From: Buttiauxella agrestis ATCC 33320
GTDB lineage: Bacteria; Pseudomonadota; Gammaproteobacteria; Enterobacterales; Enterobacteriaceae
DNA length: 64,000 nucleotides
Assembly (NCBI GenBank): GCA_024169445.1
Contig: JALKFA010000001.1
Location: forward strand, 1,984,001-2,048,000
Reading direction: 5' to 3'
Part shown: positions 48,332 to 57,529 of the stretch, one piece after another
Position numbering within the stretch: position 1 is the stretch's first letter
Layout of the letters: each line of letters begins with the position of its first letter
Notes under the pieces: model-generated
What the model saw: only the letters and a program-made list of their open reading frames with translations
Database searches by the model: none
What the model was told of the DNA's origin: nothing
Position numbers and translations under genes: made by a program

Positions 48332-48360
48332 TTTTCATAAATCTGTCATAAATCTGACGC
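48332..48360 (+). promoter_or_regulatory. Tandem Pho boxes of phoBR
   Basis: TTTTCATAAATCTGTCAT (48332-48349) overlapping CTGTCATAAATCTGACGC (48343-48360), in 11-bp register, followed by -10 CATAAT (48360-48365). Essentially the E. coli phoB promoter; autoactivation by PhoB. Confidence 0.93.
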
Positions 48361-48412
48361 ATAATGGCGCCGCATTGAAACAACTATAATTATTCCTTGA
48401 GCAGGGCGAATC

Positions 48413-49102
48413 ATGGCGAAGCGTATTTTAGTCGTAGAAGATGAAGCTCCAATCCGTGAAATGGTGAGCTTTGTGCTTGAGCAAAACGGTTTTCAGCCTG
48501 TAGAAGCGGAAGATTATGACAGTGCAGTGAATCTGCTTATCGAACCCTTCCCGGACCTGATTTTACTGGACTGGATGTTGCCAGGCGGCTCGGGTATTCA
48601 GTTTATCAAGCACCTGAAGCGTGAAGCATTGACGCGGGAAATCCCGGTAATGATGCTGACAGCACGAGGTGAAGAAGAAGATCGCGTGCGTGGCCTGGAA
48701 GTTGGTGCCGATGACTATATTACCAAGCCGTTTTCACCGAAGGAGCTGGTGGCGCGCATTAAAGCTGTGATGCGCCGAATCTCTCCGATGGCGGTGGAAG
48801 AGGTTATTGAGATGCACGGGCTGAGCCTTGACCCTTCATCGCATCGCGTGATGACCGGTGAAAACCCGCTGGACATGGGGCCAACTGAATTTAAGTTATT
48901 ACACTTCTTTATGACGCATCCGGAACGGGTATATAGCCGTGAACAGTTGCTTAACCATGTATGGGGCACCAATGTGTATGTCGAAGACAGAACAGTGGAC
49001 GTACATATCAGGCGGTTGCGTAAAGCGCTCGAGCATAGCGGGCATGATCGAATGGTACAAACAGTACGCGGTACGGGTTATCGGTTCTCAACCCGCTTTT
49101 AG
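48413..49102 (+). CDS. phoB: Phosphate response regulator PhoB
   Basis: 229 residues. Receiver domain (1-122) with the phospho-acceptor D53 ([10 protein letters not shown]), K105-region TKPFSPKEL; OmpR-type winged-helix DNA-binding domain (~130-227; [26 protein letters not shown]). Activates Pho-box promoters, including its own and that of the porin gene at 14944-16044. 22 nt upstream of phoR. Confidence 0.98.
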   Translation: MAKRILVVEDEAPIREMVSFVLEQNGFQPVEAEDYDSAVNLLIEPFPDLILLDWMLPGGSGIQFIKHLKREALTREIPVMMLTARGEEEDRVRGLEVGADDYITKPFSPKELVARIKAVMRRISPMAVEEVIEMHGLSLDPSSHRVMTGENPLDMGPTEFKLLHFFMTHPERVYSREQLLNHVWGTNVYVEDRTVDVHIRRLRKALEHSGHDRMVQTVRGTGYRFSTRF

Positions 49103-49124
49103 TTCCTTATCAGGAGAGTGACGC

Positions 49125-50423
49125 GTGCTGGAACGGCTGTCATGGAAAAGGTTGGTGATGGAGCTGCTGCTCTGTTGCTTACCTGCTGTCATCTTGGGCC
49201 TTATTTTTGGCTATTTACCCTGGTTTTTATTACTGGCGGTCACAGGACTGCTGGTTTGGCATTTCTGGAATTTGCTTCGTTTGTCGTGGTGGTTGTGGGT
49301 TGATCGCAGTATGACACCGCCCCCTGGTCGCGGGAGCTGGGATCCGTTGTTATACGGTCTTCATCAAATGCAGCTGCGTAATAAAAAACGCCGTAAAGAA
49401 TTAGGCAATTTAATCAAACGCTTTCGCAGCGGCGCGGAATCACTGCCCGATGCGGTAGTGCTGACTACCGAAGAAGGGACCATTTTTTGGTGTAACGGGC
49501 TGGCCCAACAGTTGTTGGGGTTACGCTGGCCGGACGATAACGGGCAGAACATCCTTAACTTGCTGCGTTACCCTGAATTTACCCGCTATTTGACGCAAAA
49601 AGATTTCGCCCGGCCGTTGACGCTGGTGCTTAACAATGGCCGTCATCTGGAATTCCGTGTGATGCCATACAGCGACGAGCAGTGGCTGATGGTGGCACGT
49701 GATGTCACGCAGATGCACCAACTGGAAGGGGCGCGACGTAACTTTTTTGCCAACGTTAGCCATGAACTGCGTACTCCGTTGACGGTACTGCAAGGTTATC
49801 TGGAGATGATGCAGGATCAGGCGCTTGAAGGGCCGCTGCGCGATAAGGCTCTGGGCACCATGCGCGAGCAAACTTCGCGGATGGAAGGTCTGGTGAAACA
49901 GCTTTTGACGCTATCTAAAATTGAAGCGGCACCGGCAATGGTGCTCAATGAAAAGATTGATGTGCCACTGATGCTGCGTGTGGTGGAGCGAGAAGCGCAA
50001 ACCCTCAGTCAGCAAAGGCAGACGTTAAAGTTCGATATTGATCCCTCACTCAAAGTCTTCGGTAATGAAGAACAGCTACGCAGCGCGATTTCAAACCTGG
50101 TGTACAACGCGGTAAACCATACGCCGGAAGGGACGCAAATTACCGTGAGTTGGAAACGGGTCGCGGGTGGTGTGGGCTTTAGCGTGGCGGATACTGGTCC
50201 TGGTATTTCTGCGGAACATATCCCACGCCTGACCGAGCGGTTCTATCGAGTGGATAAAGCGCGTTCAAGGCAAACAGGTGGTAGTGGGTTAGGCCTGGCA
50301 ATAGTGAAACATGCATTAAGCCATCACGATGCGCGTCTGAATATCGAAAGCCAGCCAGGGAAAGGTTCCACGTTTTCCTTTGTGTTGCCTGAGCGTTTAA
50401 TCGTTAACGATAAAGTGCTGTAA
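49125..50423 (+). CDS. phoR: Phosphate sensor histidine kinase PhoR
   Basis: 432 residues (E. coli 431). Two N-terminal membrane helices (~12-58), a PAS domain (~100-190), dimerisation/phospho-acceptor helix with H213 ([13 protein letters not shown]), and an ATPase domain with N box ([13 protein letters not shown]), G1 (VADTGPGIS) and G2 ([10 protein letters not shown]). Kinase/phosphatase for PhoB in response to Pst-PhoU signalling. Confidence 0.97.
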   Translation: MLERLSWKRLVMELLLCCLPAVILGLIFGYLPWFLLLAVTGLLVWHFWNLLRLSWWLWVDRSMTPPPGRGSWDPLLYGLHQMQLRNKKRRKELGNLIKRFRSGAESLPDAVVLTTEEGTIFWCNGLAQQLLGLRWPDDNGQNILNLLRYPEFTRYLTQKDFARPLTLVLNNGRHLEFRVMPYSDEQWLMVARDVTQMHQLEGARRNFFANVSHELRTPLTVLQGYLEMMQDQALEGPLRDKALGTMREQTSRMEGLVKQLLTLSKIEAAPAMVLNEKIDVPLMLRVVEREAQTLSQQRQTLKFDIDPSLKVFGNEEQLRSAISNLVYNAVNHTPEGTQITVSWKRVAGGVGFSVADTGPGISAEHIPRLTERFYRVDKARSRQTGGSGLGLAIVKHALSHHDARLNIESQPGKGSTFSFVLPERLIVNDKVL

Positions 50424-50458
50424 GCCGCGTAAGTTATGACACTGATGACAAGTTTTTC

Positions 50459-50547
50459 GTAGATCGGATAAGCGAAGCGTCATCCGACACTTCTCTCTGT
50501 AACAACTGGCGCAAATGGTGGATGACGATATCGCTTATCTACCCTGC
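50459..50547. repeat. REP pair (BIME) downstream of phoR
   Basis: GTAGATCGGATAAGCGAAGC...CATCCGACAC and TGGTGGATGACGATATCGCT...CTACCC, inverted, about 40 nt apart. Precedes the phoBR terminator. Confidence 0.85.
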
Positions 50548-50586
50548 AAAACCCGTTTATCGCTGAATAGTGTCAAAATAACTTTC

Positions 50587-50618
50587 CACAGGTCAGCTTG
50601 CTGGCCTGTGTTTTTTTT
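50587..50618 (+). terminator. Terminator of phoBR
   Basis: CACAGGTCAGC, loop TT, GCTGGCCTGTG (one G-T pair) followed by eight Ts. Confidence 0.92.
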
Positions 50619-50989
50619 GCCCACATGTAAATCAAAAAAGCTTAATTGGTGATATTTTAACCACACAAAAAACCATACAATTTTCTAATGTATAAACAAA
50701 TCCACTGATTTTAAGTCTAATTTAAGGAGATCAATCTGGTTTTTGGATCCCTTCTTGCCTTCAAACGCTATAAGCGTTTTAATTGCGCCCCTGTGAATAG
50801 CAGACCGACTGGATTTGAGTGGTAATTCAAACAACTATTCTTCGCCACCGATCCCGGAAAGGATTTTCCGCTGTCGTTACTGCCAATCACCGCTTTTATG
50901 CCGATGTATGACTGTCTAAGGATTGGCAAATACACGCATAAAAATTTGAATACTTACAACACCACACATCCACAGGCTGCCAAAATTTT
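50619..50989 (+). promoter_or_regulatory. Promoter and leader region of brnQ
   Basis: 371 bp. It shows two small perfect hairpins, AAACGC/GCGTTT (50763-50779) and CGGAAA/TTTCCG (50855-50870), and a 31-codon frame (50898-50993) whose TGA overlaps the brnQ ATG as ATGA. No Shine-Dalgarno is evident for either. The arrangement could be a leader that controls brnQ, but no branched-chain codon run of an attenuator is visible. Confidence 0.4.
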
Positions 50990-52312
50990 ATGACCCATCA
51001 TCTGAAATCTCGAGACATCCTCGCGCTAGGCTTTATGACCTTTGCGCTGTTTGTCGGCGCAGGCAATATCATTTTTCCACCAATGGTGGGGCTACAAGCT
51101 GGCGAACACGTCTGGATTGCCTCACTTGGCTTCCTGGTGACCGCGGTTGGTCTGCCCGTTTTAACTATCGTCGCGATTGCTCGTGTCGGTGGGGGTATTG
51201 ATAGCCTGAGCTCACCGATTGGCCGTCGTGCCGGTGTGCTGTTAGCGACTATTTGTTACCTGGCGGTTGGCCCATTGTTTGCCACCCCGCGTACGGCTAC
51301 TGTTTCCTTCGAAGTCGGGATTGCACCACTGGTGGGTTCGGGTGAACTGCCACTGTTTATCTACAGCCTGGTTTACTTCGCGATTGTTATCGGTATTTCA
51401 CTGTATCCAGGTAAATTGCTGGACACCGTTGGCCACGTGCTGGCTCCGGTGAAAATCGTTGCGCTCCTGGCGCTGGCGGCGGGTGCAATGCTGTGGCCAG
51501 CAGGCGGTATCAGCACTGCGACTGAGGCGTATCAGAATGCGGCGTTTGCTAACGGTTTTGTGAATGGCTATCTGACGATGGATACCCTGGCGTCGCTGGT
51601 GTTCGGGATTGTGATTGTTAACGCGGCACGTTCCCGTGGCGTGACTGAATCCCGCTTGCTGACACGCTATACCATTTTGGCTGGCCTGATTGCTGGTGTT
51701 GGCTTAACGCTGATTTACCTTGCGCTGTTCCGCCTGGGTTCTGATAGCGCTACGCTGGTCGCTGACCAAAATGCCAACGGTGCTGCGATTCTGCATGCCT
51801 ATGTGGCTCATACCTTCGGTAGTGCTGGTAGCTTCTTCCTCGCCGCGCTGATTTTCCTTGCCTGCATGGTCACGGCAGTTGGCCTGACTTGTGCGTGTGC
51901 TGAGTTCTTCAGCCAGTATCTGCCACTGTCTTACCGTTCGTTGGTGTTTATCCTTGGCTTGTTCTCGATGGTGGTTTCTAACCTCGGGTTGAGTCATCTG
52001 ATTCAGGTTTCAATTCCGGTGCTGACGGCGATTTACCCGCCGTGTATTGCGCTGGTGGTGCTGAGTTTCACCCGTCCGTGGTGGCATAACTCAACCCGCG
52101 TGATTGCGCCAGCGATGCTCATCAGCACCTTGTTTGGCATCATGGATGGGATTAAAGCTTCGGCAATCAGCGATATTTTACCCGCGTGGACTTCCCACTT
52201 GCCGCTGTCCGAACAAGGCCTGGCATGGTTGCTTCCGACCATTATCATGGTGGTGATTGCCATCGTATGGGACCGCGCCGCAGGTCGACAGGTGGCCTCC
52301 ACCGCCCACTAA
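50990..52312 (+). CDS. brnQ: Branched-chain amino acid transporter BrnQ (LIV-II)
   Basis: 440 residues, 12 membrane helices; Na+- or proton-coupled uptake of leucine, isoleucine and valine. Starts [31 protein letters not shown]; conserved [21 protein letters not shown] and [18 protein letters not shown]. Followed by its own terminator. Confidence 0.96.
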   Translation: MTHHLKSRDILALGFMTFALFVGAGNIIFPPMVGLQAGEHVWIASLGFLVTAVGLPVLTIVAIARVGGGIDSLSSPIGRRAGVLLATICYLAVGPLFATPRTATVSFEVGIAPLVGSGELPLFIYSLVYFAIVIGISLYPGKLLDTVGHVLAPVKIVALLALAAGAMLWPAGGISTATEAYQNAAFANGFVNGYLTMDTLASLVFGIVIVNAARSRGVTESRLLTRYTILAGLIAGVGLTLIYLALFRLGSDSATLVADQNANGAAILHAYVAHTFGSAGSFFLAALIFLACMVTAVGLTCACAEFFSQYLPLSYRSLVFILGLFSMVVSNLGLSHLIQVSIPVLTAIYPPCIALVVLSFTRPWWHNSTRVIAPAMLISTLFGIMDGIKASAISDILPAWTSHLPLSEQGLAWLLPTIIMVVIAIVWDRAAGRQVASTAH

Positions 52313-52329
52313 AAATTATAATTTTGTAC

Positions 52330-52361
52330 AACCACGGGGCTTTGCTCCGTGGTTTTTTTTA
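52330..52361 (+). terminator. Terminator of brnQ
   Basis: ACCACGGGGC, loop TTT, GCTCCGTGGT followed by TTTTTTT. Confidence 0.92.
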
Positions 52362-52383
52362 TTGTTAAGCAGGGTTGGAATTA

Positions 52384-53751
52384 ATGGAAAACGCTAATAA
52401 GCTCAAGCGCGGCTTGAGTACCCGGCACATACGCTTTATGGCGTTGGGTTCGGCAATTGGCACCGGGCTGTTTTATGGTTCGGCAGACGCTATCAAAATG
52501 GCAGGGCCAAGTGTGTTGTTGGCCTACATCATCGGTGGGGTGGCGGCTTACATCATTATGCGCGCCCTTGGCGAGATGTCGGTTCATAACCCTTCCGCCA
52601 GTTCATTTTCACGCTATGCGCAAGATAACCTCGGTCCGCTGGCAGGTTACATCACCGGCTGGACTTACTGTTTTGAGATCCTGATTGTCGCAATTGCCGA
52701 CGTCACCGCATTTGGTATCTATATGGGGCTGTGGTTCCCGGCGGTACCACATTGGGTCTGGGTATTGAGCGTAGTGCTAATTATCTGCGCCATTAACCTG
52801 ATGAGCGTCAAAGTGTTTGGCGAGCTGGAATTTTGGTTCTCTTTCTTCAAAGTCGCGACCATTATCATCATGATTGCTGCCGGTATTGGCATCATCGTTT
52901 GGGGTATTGGTAACGGTGGTCAGCCAACGGGTATCCATAATTTGTGGAGCAATGGCGGCTTCTTCAGCAATGGCTGGATTGGCATGATTATGTCGTTGCA
53001 GATGGTGATGTTTGCTTACGGCGGGATTGAAATTATCGGTATCACTGCGGGTGAAGCGAAAGACCCGCAGAAGTCGATTCCTCGCGCCATCAACTCTGTT
53101 CCGCTACGTATCCTGGTGTTCTATGTGGGCACGCTGTTTGTCATCATGTCTATCTATCCGTGGAACCAGGTGGGTACGGAAGGCAGCCCGTTTGTACTGA
53201 CGTTCCAGCATATGGGGATTACGGCTGCGGCAGGGATTCTTAACTTCGTGGTGATCACCGCATCGCTTTCAGCCATTAACAGTGATGTCTTCGGTGTCGG
53301 CCGCATGTTGCACGGTATGGCAGAGCAGGGCAGCGCCCCAAAAGTGTTCGCCAAAACATCACGCAACGGTATTCCGTGGGTCACTGTATTGGTCATGTGC
53401 TGCGCACTGTTACTGGCGGTGGTGCTCAACTACCTGATTCCAGAAAACGTTTTCCTGGTGATTGCTTCGCTGGCGACTTTTGCCACGGTTTGGGTTTGGA
53501 TAATGATCCTGCTGTCGCAGATCGCGTTCCGTCGCAAGCTATCCCCTGAAGAAACTAAGGCGCTCAAATTCCCGGTACCGGGCGGCGTGGTAACCACCAT
53601 TGTGGGCCTGGTGTTCCTGGTGTTTATTATCGCGCTGATTGGCTGGCATCCTGACACACGCATCTCGCTGTATGTCGGCTGCGTGTGGATTGTGTTGCTG
53701 CTGGTTGGCTGGATGTTTAAACGTCGTCAAATACTCGCCACAAACTCGTAA
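52384..53751 (+). CDS. proY: Proline-specific permease ProY (AAT family)
   Basis: 455 residues (E. coli 457), 12 membrane helices of the amino-acid/polyamine/cation superfamily. Consensus segments [42 protein letters not shown] and [16 protein letters not shown]. ProY is cryptic in E. coli and Salmonella unless overexpressed. ATG 52384 aligns with the E. coli start; a TTG three codons upstream is in frame. Confidence 0.94.
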   Translation: MENANKLKRGLSTRHIRFMALGSAIGTGLFYGSADAIKMAGPSVLLAYIIGGVAAYIIMRALGEMSVHNPSASSFSRYAQDNLGPLAGYITGWTYCFEILIVAIADVTAFGIYMGLWFPAVPHWVWVLSVVLIICAINLMSVKVFGELEFWFSFFKVATIIIMIAAGIGIIVWGIGNGGQPTGIHNLWSNGGFFSNGWIGMIMSLQMVMFAYGGIEIIGITAGEAKDPQKSIPRAINSVPLRILVFYVGTLFVIMSIYPWNQVGTEGSPFVLTFQHMGITAAAGILNFVVITASLSAINSDVFGVGRMLHGMAEQGSAPKVFAKTSRNGIPWVTVLVMCCALLLAVVLNYLIPENVFLVIASLATFATVWVWIMILLSQIAFRRKLSPEETKALKFPVPGGVVTTIVGLVFLVFIIALIGWHPDTRISLYVGCVWIVLLLVGWMFKRRQILATNS

Positions 53752-53758
53752 GCGTCTT

Positions 53759-53794
53759 ACAGGGTGGACTAGCGTTAGCAAAATCCACCCTATA
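53759..53794. repeat. Single REP sequence downstream of proY
   Basis: AGGGTGGACTAGCGTTAGCA followed by AAATCCACCCT: one imperfect palindrome of the REP type (compare GGGTGGCTAAGCGTTAGCG at 39535), between convergent genes. Confidence 0.75.
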
Positions 53795-53796
53795 AC

Positions 53797-54090
53797 TTAC
53801 ATTTCTGGGCACTCTACTTTACTTATTGCTTCCCAGTAGTTTTTCTCGTTGTTGCGTTCAAGCGCAATTCTCGCGTCGCGGATATACATTTTGTTATCTT
53901 CGTTGGCGAGAATTTTGTTCCCCCAGGCTTCATCCGTCATTTTCTTTTGTGGATGGCAGGTCTTTTTTAAATCCGCAGTAATCTGTTGTTTATACTTCCC
54001 AAATTGCAGCGATTCATAAGGCGAGGCAGCCAGCGTGTTGGCGGAGTAAAATACGAACAGAAGCAAGGAAAGGCTACGGGCAATAGTCAT
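53797..54090 (-). CDS. YicS-like small secreted protein
   Basis: 97 residues from ATG 54088-54090. Signal peptide about 1-22 (MTIARSLSLLLFVFYSANTL). Mature part contains SPYESLQ, LKKTCHP, TDEAWGNKIL, IRDARIALERNNEKNYWEAI and a terminal KVECPEM; two cysteines likely form a disulphide. It matches E. coli YicS (97 residues) in these places, though yicS lies elsewhere in K-12. Function unknown. Confidence 0.82.
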   Translation of the reverse strand: MTIARSLSLLLFVFYSANTLAASPYESLQFGKYKQQITADLKKTCHPQKKMTDEAWGNKILANEDNKMYIRDARIALERNNEKNYWEAISKVECPEM

Positions 54091-54173
54091 GGCGAGCTCC
54101 TTGATACAGGGCAGATGGAGTAAGAATATTCTCACTATAGGTATCGCTAACTTATTAAGCAACCGACGCTATT

Positions 54174-54196
54174 TCTCCGCCCCCGCTTTCCTCCCC
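54174..54196 (-). promoter_or_regulatory. Probable tandem MalT boxes upstream of malZ
   Basis: TCTCCGCCCC (54174-54183) and TTTCCTCCCC (54187-54196), two copies in the same orientation 3 bp apart, each matching 8 of 10 positions of the MalT box (complement CCTCMTCCCC). The 3-bp spacing is typical of MalT sites. About 80-100 bp before the malZ start. Confidence 0.5.
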
Positions 54197-54275
54197 CAAT
54201 AAAAATAGTAATGATGAGTGATAAGCGCTTACGCTGTGGCAAGGTGGCGTCAATTTATTCTCTGGGAAAGCGATT

Positions 54276-56093
54276 ATGTTTAATGCCTGGCACCTTCCGG
54301 TGCCCCCTTTTATTCAGACACGTAAAGACAAGCTGTACATCAGTTTGTGGGTTTCTGGTGATGATTTGCCGCACCGCGTGGTACTCCGTTATGAAAAGGA
54401 TAACGAAGAAACCTCGGTACAGATGACTCGCCAGAAAGCCGCACCCGCTGAAGGTATTGTCGCCTGGCGCGGAGTGATTGATTTATCGGAAGGGCAACCG
54501 CGACGCCGCTACAGTTTTAAAATGTTGTGGCTGGATAAACAGCGCTGGTTAACGCCACAAGGTATCGGGTCGATCCCGCCGGCACGTCTTGAGCAGTTTG
54601 CGGTCGATCTGCCTGACGATGGCCCACAATGGGTACAGGATCAGATCTTCTACCAGATTTTCCCCGATCGTTTTGCCCGCAGTGAACAACGTACTCCGGA
54701 ACAGGATCGGATCTATTATCACCACGCCGCAAAGCGCGACATTATCTTGCGTGACTGGGATGAGCCGCTGATCGCGGACGCAGGCGGATCGACCTTCTAT
54801 GGCGGCGATCTTGACGGTATCAGTGAAAATCTTTCGTATCTGAAGAAGCTGGGTGTCACTGCGCTGTATCTCAACCCGATTTTTACCGCGCCGAGCGTCC
54901 ATAAATACGATACTCAGGATTATCGCCACGTCGACGTGCAGTTTGGTGGCGATCACGCCTATTTGCGGTTGCGTAAAAACACTCAGCGTTACGGTATGCG
55001 CCTGATGCTCGACGGTGTGTTTAACCACAGCGGCGATACTCACCAATGGTTTGACCGCCAACAAACACACGGCAGCGGTGCGAGCCACAACCCGCAATCA
55101 CCCTGGCGCGATTTTTACAGCTATAACCAGGAGGGGCAAGCGCTCGACTGGCTCGGCTATTCCAGTTTGCCAAAGCTGGATTACCACTCCTCCAACCTGG
55201 TTGACGAGATTTACCAGGGCGACGAAAGCGTGGTGCGCCATTGGTTGCGTGAACCGTGGGGCATAGACGGCTGGCGGTTGGATGTGGTGCATATGCTAGG
55301 CGAAGAGGGTGGCGCGAAAAACAACCTGCTGCACGTTTCCGGTATCACCAAAGCGGCGAAAGAAACCAAATCTGATGCCTATATTTTGGGTGAACATTTT
55401 GGCGACGCCCGCCAGTGGTTGCAGACAGATGCCGAAGATGCGGCGATGAACTATCGCGGTTTCACCTTCCCGCTGTGGGGATTTCTTGCCAACACCGATA
55501 TTTCCTATGATCCGCAACATATCGACGCACAAACCTGTATGGCGTGGATGGATGAATATCGTGCGGGGCTTTCTCATCAGCAGCAACTGCGCATGTTTAA
55601 CCAGCTCGACAGCCACGACACCGCACGCTTCAAGTCGATCCTTGGCAAGGATGCGGCACGCTTACCTCTGGCCGTCGTGTGGCTGTATTGCTGGCCCGGC
55701 GTGCCTTGCGTCTACTATGGTGATGAAGTGGGTTTAGATGGCAATAACGATCCGTTTTGCCGTAAACCTTTCCCATGGAATCCGGATCAACAAGATCTGG
55801 GGCTGCTGGCACTTTATCAACGGCTCGGAAAATTACGCCACAAAAGCCGCGCCTTGCGCCACGGCGGTTGCCAGGTAATTTACGCCGAGGGCGACGTGGT
55901 GGTATTCGTTCGTGTCTGGCAAAACGAACGTGTGCTGGTGGCGATTAACCGTGGTGATGAAGCACTGAGAACGCTGCCGTGGAACCCGCTGTTGCACGGC
56001 AAAGCGTGGACACAGCTTGAAGGCGAGGCGACGTTAGAAAATTGCGCACTGTCGCTACCTGCGGTCTCCGTTTCATTGTGGCATAGTCTCTAG
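54276..56093 (+). CDS. malZ: Maltodextrin glucosidase MalZ
   Basis: 605 residues (E. coli 604), cytoplasmic GH13 enzyme releasing glucose from the reducing end of maltodextrins. N-terminal beta domain (~1-115), then a (beta/alpha)8 barrel: YFQIFPDRF-like [20 protein letters not shown], nucleophile Asp in [10 protein letters not shown], acid/base Glu in ILGEHFGDA, and [11 protein letters not shown]. Member of the MalT regulon in E. coli. Confidence 0.96.
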   Translation: MFNAWHLPVPPFIQTRKDKLYISLWVSGDDLPHRVVLRYEKDNEETSVQMTRQKAAPAEGIVAWRGVIDLSEGQPRRRYSFKMLWLDKQRWLTPQGIGSIPPARLEQFAVDLPDDGPQWVQDQIFYQIFPDRFARSEQRTPEQDRIYYHHAAKRDIILRDWDEPLIADAGGSTFYGGDLDGISENLSYLKKLGVTALYLNPIFTAPSVHKYDTQDYRHVDVQFGGDHAYLRLRKNTQRYGMRLMLDGVFNHSGDTHQWFDRQQTHGSGASHNPQSPWRDFYSYNQEGQALDWLGYSSLPKLDYHSSNLVDEIYQGDESVVRHWLREPWGIDGWRLDVVHMLGEEGGAKNNLLHVSGITKAAKETKSDAYILGEHFGDARQWLQTDAEDAAMNYRGFTFPLWGFLANTDISYDPQHIDAQTCMAWMDEYRAGLSHQQQLRMFNQLDSHDTARFKSILGKDAARLPLAVVWLYCWPGVPCVYYGDEVGLDGNNDPFCRKPFPWNPDQQDLGLLALYQRLGKLRHKSRALRHGGCQVIYAEGDVVVFVRVWQNERVLVAINRGDEALRTLPWNPLLHGKAWTQLEGEATLENCALSLPAVSVSLWHSL

Positions 56094-56266
56094 CTCTGCA
56101 ACCGGTTTCCCTTTTGCCAGGCAAAGGGGAATACCGGTGCTATCCTTACTTTTCCCTCTCATCAATAACCTCTGCTTAAGTTAGACATTTCCAGATCTCA
56201 TACCATTTGGGAGGCTGTACCTTGTGCCGCTTCCTTAATCATTCAGATGAAATTTAAGGAAAATTT

Positions 56267-56908
56267 ATGTCTATACGTGAACTGATCGACCCCACCAACT
56301 CCACCCTGATCTTTATCGATCACCAGCCTCAAATGTCTTTTGGCGTGGCGAATATCGACCGCCAGACGCTGAAAAATAACACCGTTGCGCTAGCTAAGGC
56401 CGGAAAGATCTTTAACGTTCCGACTATTTTTACCTCGGTAGAAACGAAGAGTTTCAGTGGATATATCTGGCCTGAATTGCTGGCGATACACCCAGAAATT
56501 ACGCCTATCGAACGCTCTTCAATGAACTCCTGGGAAGATGCGGCTTTTGTTGCAGCGGTGAAAGCGACCGGGCGCAAGAAACTGATTATTTCTGCTTTGT
56601 GGACCGAAGTGTGCCTGACGTTTCCTGCCTTGATGGCGCTCGACGAAGGCTTTGAAGTTTACGTTGTGACTGATACTTCGGGCGGCACGTCGGTCGATGC
56701 TCACGAACGCTCAATTGACCGCATGGTACAAGCCGGGGCCGTTCCGGTGACCTGGCAGCAGGTGTTGCTCGAATACCAACGCGACTGGGCGCGCCGCGAC
56801 ACTTACGATGCGGTGATGGATCTGGTGCGCGAGCACAGCGGTGCCTATGGCATAGGCGTCGATTATGCTTACACCATGGTCCATGGCGCGCCAGAACGGA
56901 AAGCCTGA
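56267..56908 (+). CDS. YcaC-like cysteine hydrolase (isochorismatase family)
   Basis: 213 residues. Isochorismatase fold of the YcaC type: LIFIDHQPQMSF (catalytic Asp D18), MNSWEDAAFVAAVKATGRKKLIISALWTEVC (quoted in part: SALWTEVCLTFPAL holds the nucleophile Cys), VVTDTSGGTSVDAHERSIDRM. Physiological substrate unknown for YcaC. First gene of a three-gene cassette (next gene 55 nt on) absent from K-12 between malZ and acpH. Second isochorismatase-family gene of the window; the other (25876) is much shorter and not close. Confidence 0.86.
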   Translation: MSIRELIDPTNSTLIFIDHQPQMSFGVANIDRQTLKNNTVALAKAGKIFNVPTIFTSVETKSFSGYIWPELLAIHPEITPIERSSMNSWEDAAFVAAVKATGRKKLIISALWTEVCLTFPALMALDEGFEVYVVTDTSGGTSVDAHERSIDRMVQAGAVPVTWQQVLLEYQRDWARRDTYDAVMDLVREHSGAYGIGVDYAYTMVHGAPERKA

Positions 56909-56963
56909 TTTATCGCCGCAGGAAGCCTCCTGCCTTTTGCTTGTTTTGCATCAGGAATAGCCT

Positions 56964-57506
56964 ATGGCTGACAACAATACTGTCACGCTGGTGATAACCC
57001 ACGCTCTTAAATCAGGCCAGGCGGCGCATTATGAGCAATGGCTGGCGAAAATCATGCCAGCCGCTGCGCGTTATCCCGGACACCTTGGCGTGCACGTTAT
57101 TCGCCCCACCACCGGAAACGATGTTTACAACATCGTGATTCGTTTCGACACCCTGGAGAATCTCACCGCCTGGACTAAATCGGCTGAGCGAGAAACGCTG
57201 GTTGAGGAGATAAAACCCGCGCTGCGCCTTGACGATCATCTGGAAGTTCGCACCGAAAATGCCTTCTGGTTTACCCCGGAAACCCCAGCGCTGAAACGCC
57301 CCGCGCAATGGAAGCAATTCCTGATCACCCTGGCAGTCATTTTCCCGAGTACCAACGTCGTTCCGCGTGTTACCGCGATGCTTTTTCCTTCGCTGCATGG
57401 CTCGCTTTTGTTGCACCTCATCAATGATGCGCTGGTTGTCGCGCTGGTGGTGTGGCTGTGGATGCCAGTCATGACGCGGCTGTTTGCCGGTTGGCTGAAA
57501 AAATAA
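56964..57506 (+). CDS. Membrane-anchored antibiotic-biosynthesis-monooxygenase (ABM) domain protein
   Basis: 180 residues. N-terminal dimeric alpha/beta-barrel (ABM) domain about 6-100: VTLVITHALKSGQAAHYEQWL, PGHLGVHVIRP and YNIVIRFDTLENLTAW. Then two membrane helices, about 117-135 (FLITLAVIFPSTNVV) and 150-175 (LLHLINDALVVALVVWLWM), with a short basic tail; the ABM domain would face the cytoplasm. ABM relatives oxidise quinol-type substrates or bind haem. Substrate unknown. 23 nt before the amidohydrolase gene. Confidence 0.82.
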   Translation: MADNNTVTLVITHALKSGQAAHYEQWLAKIMPAAARYPGHLGVHVIRPTTGNDVYNIVIRFDTLENLTAWTKSAERETLVEEIKPALRLDDHLEVRTENAFWFTPETPALKRPAQWKQFLITLAVIFPSTNVVPRVTAMLFPSLHGSLLLHLINDALVVALVVWLWMPVMTRLFAGWLKK

Positions 57507-57529
57507 CGTTTTACTGAGGAGTACAGGTT

